A program made the position numbers and the translations under genes. A stretch of DNA of 8,754 nt, taken from the NCBI GenBank assembly GCA_018262385.1, contig JAGSPQ010000082.1, forward strand, positions 1 through 8,754, read 5' to 3'. The notes beneath the pieces are model-generated. The model worked only from the letters and a program-made list of their open reading frames with translations, was not told the origin of the DNA and ran no database searches. This document shows positions 1 through 5,622 of this stretch, piece after piece (position 1 is the first letter of the stretch; every line of letters starts with the position of its first letter). Origin of the DNA: Myxococcaceae bacterium. Its GTDB lineage: Bacteria; Myxococcota; Myxococcia; Myxococcales; Myxococcaceae.

Positions 1-390
1 CCCACCACCACCCGAGACATCAACCTCGACGCGATGGCGGACGTCGGAACCGTACGGATTCTCGTTCGGGGCGTGAGCGCGAAGGCGGCCCCCTTCGTCG
101 CGGGACTGATCTCCGGCGCTGACACCGGCGCCAACAAGATCGCGATCATCGCAAGGTGCACGCTCCAGAGGATCAGCTACCAGGACCGCTGGATGAACAT
201 GCGCCCAGGCCAGGAGCTGACCTTCGTGGCCGAGCTTCGCGGCGGCGCGTTCGAGATCGTCGCGGACCCGCTGGGAAAGCAACCCCGCCAGTGGGTCGCC
301 GGCTGCGTCAACGCGTACATCGCAGACCTCCCGGTCGAGCCGACCCCGGACGGGAAGCCGCTGCGGATCTCGGTCATCGTCCGCCGCTGA
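1..390 (+). CDS. C-terminal fragment of an unidentified protein (possibly AgmX/TonB-like C-terminus)
   Basis: The frame is open from the first base of the window and ends in TGA at 388-390, giving at least 129 residues. The ATG at 34 has no convincing Shine-Dalgarno sequence and the frame continues upstream of it, so I read this as the end of a longer gene that begins outside the window. I do not recognise the family with confidence. The last part, containing QWVAGCVNAYIADLPVEPTP and a following beta-like run (LRISVIV), resembles the ending of AgmX/PglI and TonB-type C-terminal domains, where a Cys-Val pair precedes a proline-rich turn and a final strand. That match is by eye and weak. No membrane segment is visible in the fragment. 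It converges on the kinase gene that ends at 625. No function can be assigned without the missing N-terminus. Confidence 0.6.
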   Translation, partial: PTTTRDINLDAMADVGTVRILVRGVSAKAAPFVAGLISGADTGANKIAIIARCTLQRISYQDRWMNMRPGQELTFVAELRGGAFEIVADPLGKQPRQWVAGCVNAYIADLPVEPTPDGKPLRISVIVRR

Positions 391-455
391 CCGGACGAGC
401 CGCGCGCCCTACGGCTTGCACGCCGGCTGCGGCCCGCCGCTGTCCCTGCTCCGCC

Positions 456-479
456 ACCCCCACCCCCACCCCCACCCCC
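456..479 (-). repeat. Four tandem ACCCCC hexamers (GGGGGT on the minus strand), potential G-quadruplex
   Basis: Four exact tandem copies of ACCCCC occupy this stretch on the plus strand, followed by a degenerate fifth copy near 483-488. On the minus strand this reads as four G5 runs separated by single T residues, which is a classic G-quadruplex-forming pattern. It lies in the intergenic region downstream of the kinase gene, so a kinase transcript that reads through would carry the G-rich strand. A simple-sequence tract like this is also prone to slippage and could vary in copy number between strains. Confidence 0.75.
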
Positions 480-552
480 GCCACCCCTGACACGACGAGC
501 CGACTCCCCTGGCCCCTCGCCGCGGACCCCCCCGGCACGGGAGCACGGGTTG

Positions 553-583
553 CCTGGAGCACGGGGTCACGGGGTGCTCCGGG
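553..583. terminator. Strong hairpin between convergent genes, candidate bidirectional terminator
   Basis: The arms CCTGGAGCAC (553-562) and GTGCTCCGGG (574-583) pair over 10 bp with one G-U (T555 with G581), leaving an 11-nt loop. It sits between two convergent genes that stop at 390 (+) and 625 (-), where a shared terminator is expected. Neither side has a T-tract, so it does not meet the standard intrinsic terminator definition. The GAGCACGGG motif in the left arm also occurs just upstream at 541-549, so the inverted repeat may have grown from local duplication. The structure is seen in the sequence; the termination role is inferred. Confidence 0.45.
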
Positions 584-595
584 GGTCGGCACGGC

Positions 596-623
596 GGGGG
601 AGGGGAGGGGACGGCGGTCGGGG
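596..623 (+). repeat. G-run cluster, potential G-quadruplex on the plus strand
   Basis: G-runs of 5, 4, 4 and 4 bases occur at 596-600, 602-605, 607-610 and 620-623, with loops of 1, 1 and 9 nt. This fits a relaxed G-quadruplex pattern on the plus strand. It ends two bases before the kinase stop codon. A transcript of the gene ending at 390 would meet the hairpin at 553-583 and then this tract, mirroring what a kinase transcript meets in the other direction. In DNA this GC-rich, G-runs of this kind can arise by chance. Confidence 0.4.
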
Positions 624-624
624 C

Positions 625-2076
625 TCAGGGCGGCCTGGCGAGGAACCCTTTGAGCTCGAGCTCCCGGCCGCGCTCGATCCGGACCACGTGCCGCCGGACT
701 TTCCCACCCTCGTACTCGAGCAGCACCACGTGCTCGCCCACCGGCAACACCAGCTTCAGTGGAGTGCCCCCGCGCGACGCCCCATCGACCGTCACCTTCG
801 CCCAGGGCGACGCCTTCACGAACAGCGTCCCCTTCCCTTCGCGCACCACCGCCGGCCGCATCCCGGCATCGACCGTTCCTGCGTCGACCGTCTCCGCCTC
901 GACCCCGCCCGCATCGAACGCCGCGGGCGGCTCTTCGCTCGCGCCCGCATCCAGCTCGACCCCCGGCGGGCTGCGGCGCTCGGGCGCTTTCGGGCGCGGC
1001 CCGCCGATTCCACTGACCAGATAGCCGCCGCTGCCCACCCCGACGCCCAGCGCGGCGGCGATCAGAATCGGCCACCTGCGTCGAGGAACAACCACCTTCC
1101 GCCGGGCGGTGTGGGTCGGCAGTGGCCCCGCCTCGATCGCCTGCATCACCAGGGTCCGCCGCTGGTCCTCTCCGGTGGGGAAGCACTGCCGCATCAGCTC
1201 AGCGACCGCGGTCCGGCCTTCTCCCGGCTCGGCGGCCAGCTCGGCCTCGAGCAGCGCGAGCAGTTGCTCCAGATTCGCCGGGCGGTCTCGCGGATCCTTC
1301 GCCAGCGCCCGATCGATCCACCCGTCGATCGCCGGCGGCAGCTCGACCAGCGACGTCGCCCGCACCGGCACCGAGTGCAGCACCGCGCGCAGCAGCTCGG
1401 CCTCGGTCTTCCCCGGAAACGCCGACGTCCCGGTGAGCAACCGGAACAGCGTCGCGCCGAACGCGAAGACGTCACTGCGGGTGTCGGCCTCCTGCCCATC
1501 GAACAGCTCGGGCGCCATGAACCCGTACTTCCCCCGCGCGGTGTCGGTGCCGGTGAGCGTGGTCCCTCCGACGACCTTCGCGATCCCGAAGTCGGTCACC
1601 TTCGCCAGCCCCTCGTACCCGACGAGCAGGTTGTCGGGCGAGACGTCGCGGTGAACGATGTGATCGACGTTCACCGTCTCGTCGCGAAAGGAGTGCGCGA
1701 AGCTCAGCCCCCGCGCGGCGTCGCGGGCGAGCGACAGCGCGACCTTCACCGGCAGCACCAGCCCGCGCCGGTGCGCCTGCTCCTCGAGCTCCTTCGCCGA
1801 GCGGCCCTCGACGAACTCCAGCGCGAGAAACGGCCCCTCGGCGTCCACCCCATACCGCCGCAACGCCACGATGTGCGGGTGCCGCAGCAGCGAGGTGATT
1901 CGCGCCTCGCGCTCGAATTGCTTCAGGTGCTCGGGATGATCCGACATCTCGGCGCGGATCCGCTTGAGCGCCACCAGCTCGCTCGCCCCATCGAGCGTCA
2001 TCCGCGCCAGCCACACCTCTCCCATCCCGCCCGAGCCCAGCTTCAACCGCAGCTCGAACCTCGGCTGACCGGTCAT
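625..2076 (-). CDS. Membrane-anchored Ser/Thr protein kinase with C-terminal PEGA-like domain
   Basis: This 483-residue protein is a complete Hanks-type kinase with intact catalytic features. They are the glycine loop GSGGMGEV (14-21), the ATP-binding lysine K38 in VALK, the likely helix-C glutamate E57, the catalytic loop HRDVSPDN (142-149), DFG (162-164) and MAPE (187-190). HRDVSP is common in myxobacterial kinases. The activation segment has five threonines (T172-T179), likely autophosphorylation sites. An Arg-rich stretch precedes one hydrophobic segment at about 335-357. A low-complexity linker with four DAG triplets (376-405) follows, then a beta-rich tail of about 70 residues (GKGTLFVKAS onward, 414-483) resembling a PEGA domain. 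By topology the kinase is cytoplasmic and the tail extracytoplasmic, as in a receptor. The ATG abuts the stop codon of the upstream sigma-54 activator, which implies translational coupling. The likely substrates are itself and that FHA protein; this is inferred. Confidence 0.93.
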   Translation of the reverse strand: MTGQPRFELRLKLGSGGMGEVWLARMTLDGASELVALKRIRAEMSDHPEHLKQFEREARITSLLRHPHIVALRRYGVDAEGPFLALEFVEGRSAKELEEQAHRRGLVLPVKVALSLARDAARGLSFAHSFRDETVNVDHIVHRDVSPDNLLVGYEGLAKVTDFGIAKVVGGTTLTGTDTARGKYGFMAPELFDGQEADTRSDVFAFGATLFRLLTGTSAFPGKTEAELLRAVLHSVPVRATSLVELPPAIDGWIDRALAKDPRDRPANLEQLLALLEAELAAEPGEGRTAVAELMRQCFPTGEDQRRTLVMQAIEAGPLPTHTARRKVVVPRRRWPILIAAALGVGVGSGGYLVSGIGGPRPKAPERRSPPGVELDAGASEEPPAAFDAGGVEAETVDAGTVDAGMRPAVVREGKGTLFVKASPWAKVTVDGASRGGTPLKLVLPVGEHVVLLEYEGGKVRRHVVRIERGRELELKGFLARPP

Positions 2077-3378
2077 CTACAAGCCCAGCCGGCGGATCAA
2101 CGCGTGCAGCTGAACGCGGTTGATGCCCGACTGCCGCGCCGCCTCGGACACGTTGCCCTTCGCCAGCTCGAGCAGCCCCTTGACGTACGCGCGCTCGAAC
2201 GACTCGATCAGCCTTTCCTTCTGAACCCGAAACGGCGTTTCGGCATCGATCGCCGGCAGCTGCTGCTTCGAAGGCGCGACCGGGTCCATCATCCCCAGGG
2301 CCGCCCGCTCGACCGCGCTGCGCAGCTCGCGCACGTTGCCGGGGTACTCGGCGTCGTACAGCCGCTGCAACACCCCGGGCGCCAGCCGCACCCGCTTGCC
2401 GGGCAGCTCGTCGAGGAAGTGCGCCACCAGCGCGGGGATGTCCTCCCCCCGCTCGCGCAGCGCAGGCAACCGCAGCTGCACCGCCGCCAATCGGAAGAAG
2501 AGATCTGCCCGGAAGGTGCCGCGATTCACCGCCCGCTCGAGATCGCGGTGGGTGGCCGAGATCACCCGCACGTCGATCGGCACCGCCTCGGTACCGCCGA
2601 CCCGCTGAACGGCTCTGCGCTCGAGCACCCCGAGCAGCTTCGGCTGCAGCTCGAGTGGCAGCTCGCCCACCTCGTCGAGGAACAGCGTGCCCCGGTGCGC
2701 GCGCTCGAAGGCCCCGAGCACCCGGCGGTGCGCTCCGGTGAAGGCTCCCTCTTCGTGTCCGAACAGCTCGGCCTCGGCGAGGTTTGCCACCAGCCGCCCG
2801 CAGTCGACGACCACCAGCGGCCCGTCGCGGCGCGGCCCTTCGGACACCAGCGCCTCGGCGGCGAGCTCCTTGCCGGTGCCGGTCTCGCCGTTCAGCAGCA
2901 CCGGCGCCTCGGCCTGCGCCGCCCGCTTCAGCTGCCCGTACAGCTCGCGCATCGGCAGGCAGCTGCCCTTGAGCTTCGCGAACCCCTTCGACTCCTCGAG
3001 CGGGGTCTCTTCCGCGTCTTCCTCGAGCAGCTTGAACCGCAGCACGCTGTTGCCGAGCACCAGATCGTCCTTCGCCTCGAGCCACGCCTCGCTCACCCGG
3101 TGCCCGCCCAGCTGCACTCCGTTCTTCGCGCCCAGATCCCGCACCCGGAACCCGGTGGAGTCCGCCAACAGCTCGCAGTGCACCGCGCTCACCGTCGGAT
3201 CCGCGAGCTTGAAGTGCGCGCCCTGGCCGGTGCCGATCAACAGCCGCCGCAGACAGACCCGCTGGTGCTTGCCCTTGTCCGGGCCCTTCACCACCCGCAG
3301 CGCGTAGACCGGAACCGCCAGCGCCCGCGCCAGGCCACTCGAGTCGAGCAGTACCGAGACAGAGCGGGTGCTTGCCAT
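2077..3378 (-). CDS. FHA-domain sigma-54-dependent transcriptional activator (enhancer-binding protein)
   Basis: The 433-residue protein has three parts. An N-terminal FHA domain (about 25-117) contains S64, H67 and N86-G87 but has Thr (T50) where FHA domains usually have the phosphate-binding Arg. The AAA+ sigma-54 activation domain (about 135-365) has Walker A GETGTGKE (164-171), an intact GAFTGA loop (211-216) that contacts sigma-54, Walker B TLFLDE (231-236), sensor I SATHRDL (274-280), the arginine-finger region FRADLFFRL (289-297) and YPGNVREL. A Fis-type helix-turn-helix ends the protein (GNVSEAARQSGINRVQLHAL, from about residue 408). There is no receiver domain, so input is presumably phosphothreonine binding by the FHA domain. 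The co-transcribed kinase at 625-2076 is the obvious partner. The ATG at 3378 has only a weak upstream AAGG. The start is supported by the symmetric divergent region upstream, although starts a few codons downstream cannot be excluded. Confidence 0.93.
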   Translation of the reverse strand: MASTRSVSVLLDSSGLARALAVPVYALRVVKGPDKGKHQRVCLRRLLIGTGQGAHFKLADPTVSAVHCELLADSTGFRVRDLGAKNGVQLGGHRVSEAWLEAKDDLVLGNSVLRFKLLEEDAEETPLEESKGFAKLKGSCLPMRELYGQLKRAAQAEAPVLLNGETGTGKELAAEALVSEGPRRDGPLVVVDCGRLVANLAEAELFGHEEGAFTGAHRRVLGAFERAHRGTLFLDEVGELPLELQPKLLGVLERRAVQRVGGTEAVPIDVRVISATHRDLERAVNRGTFRADLFFRLAAVQLRLPALRERGEDIPALVAHFLDELPGKRVRLAPGVLQRLYDAEYPGNVRELRSAVERAALGMMDPVAPSKQQLPAIDAETPFRVQKERLIESFERAYVKGLLELAKGNVSEAARQSGINRVQLHALIRRLGL

Positions 3379-3387
3379 CCAGCGCCG

Positions 3388-3432
3388 ACCTTACCCCCAG
3401 AAATCACCCGGGTTGATTTCGCGGTGTACGCT
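3388..3432. promoter_or_regulatory. Symmetric divergent promoter candidates (TANNNT hexamers) around a shared operator
   Basis: On the minus strand TAAGGT (3393-3388) ends 9 nt before the activator ATG at 3378. On the plus strand TACGCT (3427-3432) ends 9 nt before the lipoprotein ATG at 3442. Both match the TANNNT core of a -10 element and lie 6 nt from the edges of the central palindrome. If these are real -10 elements, both transcripts would start within a few bases of their ATG and be leaderless or nearly so, which fits the poor Shine-Dalgarno sequences of both genes. No good -35 hexamer is visible at the right spacing. TANNNT is a low-information motif, so support comes mainly from the symmetry. 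Confidence 0.35.
3400..3420. promoter_or_regulatory. 21-bp near-perfect palindrome, candidate operator between divergent operons
   Basis: The arms GAAATCA (3400-3406) and TGATTTC (3414-3420) are perfect inverted repeats. The core CCCGGGT pairs at two more positions, so 9 of 10 pairs match. The centre, 3410, is exactly midway between the start codons at 3378 and 3442, with 21 nt on each side. It is also an AT-richer island (11 of 21 bases) in very GC-rich surroundings. This looks like the binding site of a dimeric regulator acting on both operons, either the encoded Fis-type activator or an unlinked repressor. A site this close to the starts is unusual for a sigma-54 enhancer, which normally lies further upstream. 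In RNA it could also form a 7-bp stem with a 7-nt loop. Confidence 0.65.
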
Positions 3433-3441
3433 CCGGCCCCG

Positions 3442-4914
3442 ATGCGTCGCCGCGCTGGCCTGCTGTTGATCCTCGCCGGCTGCGCCGTCCCTCCGCTCAC
3501 GATCGAAGGCCGGCAGTGCGCCACCGACGATCCCTGCCCCGAGCCCTACCGGTGCGTCGCGCTCGAGAGCGGCGGGAGCCTGTGCACCACCGGCTGCCCG
3601 GAGCAGTCTTCGTGCGCGCCCACCGAGGGGCGCTCGTGCTCCAGCGCCAGCCCGTGCCCGCCGTCGCACCGCTGCGTGCGGCTCGGCCCCACCGCCAGCG
3701 CCTGCTCCAGCGCCTGTCCCGCCAACGTCCCCTTCGAGCCGCTGGAGCTCAACTGCACCGACGCGCTCGACAACGACTGCGACGGCCGGGTCGGCAGCTC
3801 TCGCGACGTCGTCTTGATCGAGGCTCCGGCCGAGCAGCCCTCGTGGGCCTGGGTGAGCGATGGGGGCTACGCCGCGGTCTACGTGCGCCCGCAGGGCACC
3901 CACCCGCGGCTTCACTTCCAGCGCTTCGACCCGGCGCTCGTTCCGGCGGGCGGGTCGGTGGCGGTCTCCGAGTCGACCTCGGCCGCGTCCGAGCCCCTCT
4001 TGATTCCACTTCCCGGTCAGACCTTCGGGGTGCTCTGGCTCGACAAGGGCGCCCCCGACGCGGGCGCGCTCACCCGGGTGATGTTCGCCCGGGTCGACGC
4101 CGCCGGCAGCACCGTCTTGTCCCCCCGGGTGCTCGGCGCCTCGAGCGCGATCCGCGGGCGGCCGCGGGGCGCCTGGTCCAACCCCGTCGGCGCGCTGCTG
4201 GTGCTGTGGATCGAAGAGCCCGCCCGCGCCGCCTTCTCGGTGAGCCTGCTGCCCGACGGGACGATCCTCCGGCCGCGGGCGGCGTTCCCCCGCGCCACCG
4301 GAGCGCTCACCGGCCTCACCCAGCTCGACCTCACCGACCGGGTCGCCACCAACTACGACGCCGGCTTCGCCGCGGGCTGGATGGAGCAGGGCGACTCGGC
4401 CTCCCCGTGGTTCCTCTTCGTCGATCGCGACGCGGATCCGCTGGTGCGGGTCTCGATGGGCGGCTCGGGGCAGCGCTCCAACCTGCGCGCCGGAAACAGC
4501 CTGGTGAAGAACTTCGAGCGGACCTTCTTCGTCTGGAGCGAGTCCACCGCCGGCCAGAGCACGCTGACCGGCCGGAGCACCTCGGCCGGCGCCAACCTCT
4601 TCACCCTCGCGGGCTCGCTGGCGGTCGCCAACGTCTACCAGGACCTCGAGCTGGCGATTTCCTCCGACAGCACCGTCTTCAACTACCTCGACGTCGCAGC
4701 GATCACCGCCGACGGCGCGGCGCGGATCATCGTCTCGAAGCTCTTCCCCGGAAACAACGAGCCGTCGAACAGCCGGGTCCAGGCGCAGTTCAAGGCCGAC
4801 GCCCGCGCGCCGGTGATCGCGATCGGCGGCGGCCGCCACGCCTTCGCCTACCAGGTCGACGCCGGGCCCAGCGGGCTTCAAATCCGCGCTCAGCTCCACT
4901 GCAACCCGCAATGA
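3442..4914 (+). CDS. Cys-rich lipoprotein with MopE-like motif and a probable beta-propeller-like region
   Basis: The 490-residue product starts MRRRAGLLLILAGC, a lipoprotein signal peptide with lipobox LAGC and lipidated C14, so it should be envelope-anchored. Two consecutive 40-residue modules follow with identical cysteine spacing (C26, C32, C38, C48, C52 and C66, C72, C78, C88, C92), each beginning Gly-Arg-x-Cys. Next is NCTDALDNDCDG (104-115), which matches the putative metal-binding motif of MopE-type myxobacterial surface proteins. The remaining roughly 370 residues are beta-rich, with recurring strand patterns (YAAVYV, GVLWLD, LLVLWI, FFVWSE), suggesting a propeller-like fold; there is only one further Cys, near the C-terminus. 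The frame stays open far upstream, but that part is antisense to the kinase and activator genes; the signal peptide fixes the start at 3442. The stop overlaps the next start (ATGA). No enzymatic function is evident; a surface binding or adhesion role is a guess. Confidence 0.88.
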   Translation: MRRRAGLLLILAGCAVPPLTIEGRQCATDDPCPEPYRCVALESGGSLCTTGCPEQSSCAPTEGRSCSSASPCPPSHRCVRLGPTASACSSACPANVPFEPLELNCTDALDNDCDGRVGSSRDVVLIEAPAEQPSWAWVSDGGYAAVYVRPQGTHPRLHFQRFDPALVPAGGSVAVSESTSAASEPLLIPLPGQTFGVLWLDKGAPDAGALTRVMFARVDAAGSTVLSPRVLGASSAIRGRPRGAWSNPVGALLVLWIEEPARAAFSVSLLPDGTILRPRAAFPRATGALTGLTQLDLTDRVATNYDAGFAAGWMEQGDSASPWFLFVDRDADPLVRVSMGGSGQRSNLRAGNSLVKNFERTFFVWSESTAGQSTLTGRSTSAGANLFTLAGSLAVANVYQDLELAISSDSTVFNYLDVAAITADGAARIIVSKLFPGNNEPSNSRVQAQFKADARAPVIAIGGGRHAFAYQVDAGPSGLQIRAQLHCNPQ

Positions 4915-5555
4915 TCGCTCTGCTCACCACCCTGCTGGTCGTCGGCGCCAACCCGCACCTGCCGGTCGCGCGATCTCAGCTGAGCAACCTCGAGGAGAAG
5001 GCGGCGCTGAAGACGCTCGACAAGGCGATCGCCTGGCCCGACACCACCCCCGAAGAGCTGGCGCAGATCTGGCTCTGCATCGGGCTGGCGCACGCCGGGC
5101 TGATTCACGAGAAAGAGGCGCGCGCGGCCTTTCGCACCGCGCTGGTGATCGATCCGAACCTCGCGCTGCCCCAGGGGCTCAACCCCACCTGGCTGGAGTG
5201 GTGGCGCGAGGCGAAGGTCGAGCGGCCGCCGGTTCCCGAGGTGAAGGTCGCCGCGCCAATCGAGGTGACTGCGCCTCCTGCGCCGGCGCCCGCTCCGCTT
5301 CCCCCCGGCAGACCCGCCTGGCGCACCGGCCTGGGGCTCGGCCTGGCGGTGGCGGCGGTGGTCGCGATCGCCGCCGGCGGGCTGGTCGGGGTCCAGGCCC
5401 GCGCGCTCTCGCAGAAGGCCGCCACTGAGCCCCGCATCGGCCCCGCCCAGTCGCTGCAGCGCGACGCCGAGGCGCGGGCGACCACCGCCAACGTGCTCTA
5501 CGGAACCGGCGGCGGGCTGCTGGCCGGCGGCGGCCTCGTCTTCTTCTGGCCCTGA
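4911..5555 (+). CDS. TPR-like membrane protein with signal-like N-terminus and two C-terminal hydrophobic segments
   Basis: The 214-residue product begins at the ATG overlapping the lipoprotein stop codon (ATGA, 4911-4914), a standard sign of translational coupling. The N-terminus ([13 protein letters not shown]) looks like a short signal peptide or anchor. Residues about 25-100 are helical with a TPR-like pattern ([20 protein letters not shown], then [11 protein letters not shown] and WLEWW). A Pro/Ala-rich linker (105-135) leads to a hydrophobic helix at about 141-161. A polar stretch with [10 protein letters not shown] follows, then a Gly-rich hydrophobic ending at about 196-213. The domain order suggests a periplasmic helical domain tethered to the membrane. 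I do not recognise a named family; small TPR proteins of this build are frequent in myxobacteria. The tight coupling to the lipoprotein suggests the two act together in the envelope. That is inference. Confidence 0.85.
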   Translation: MIALLTTLLVVGANPHLPVARSQLSNLEEKAALKTLDKAIAWPDTTPEELAQIWLCIGLAHAGLIHEKEARAAFRTALVIDPNLALPQGLNPTWLEWWREAKVERPPVPEVKVAAPIEVTAPPAPAPAPLPPGRPAWRTGLGLGLAVAAVVAIAAGGLVGVQARALSQKAATEPRIGPAQSLQRDAEARATTANVLYGTGGGLLAGGGLVFFWP

Positions 5556-5622
5556 CCAGACACCTCCCCCGCCTCCAATAAAAGTGGGGCAGATCGCAGC
5601 CGCGGTAGGTACAAGCCGCAGC
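5556..5622 (+). promoter_or_regulatory. purL upstream region
   Basis: This 67-bp gap separates the TPR-like gene from purL. It holds an AT-rich patch (CAATAAAAG, 5576-5584) that stands out in the GC-rich background and might be part of a promoter. No convincing -35/-10 pair, purine riboswitch or PurR-like palindrome is visible. A C-run near 5565-5569 and a GGGG at 5586-5589 could pair across the AT patch as a weak hairpin. Confidence 0.2.

Noticed and set aside
34..36. ATG at 34 as the start of a complete 118-residue gene
   Set aside because: There is no ribosome binding site and the frame is open to the window edge, so a truncated longer gene is more likely.
456..488. Short C-rich repeats as a possible CRISPR array
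   Set aside because: The 6-bp units are directly adjacent with no spacers; this is a simple-sequence tract.
550..3441. A plus-strand frame open for nearly 2.9 kb and continuous with the lipoprotein gene, suggesting a 1454-residue protein
   Set aside because: It is antisense to the kinase and activator genes, both of which have intact motifs. The translation is Arg/Pro/His/Gln-rich low-complexity sequence, typical of a shadow frame in high-GC DNA. The lipoprotein signal peptide at 3442 marks the real start.
3459..3472. TGGCCTGCTGTTGA as a possible sigma-54 -24/-12 promoter
   Set aside because: It lacks the conserved GC at -12 and lies inside the signal-peptide codons of the lipoprotein gene, downstream of its start. 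I found no convincing sigma-54 promoter upstream of either divergent operon.
5584..5622. GTG start that would extend PurL by 13 residues
   Set aside because: The added residues are not family-like, and MSLPPEV from the ATG at 5623 gives a normal PurL N-terminus and length.
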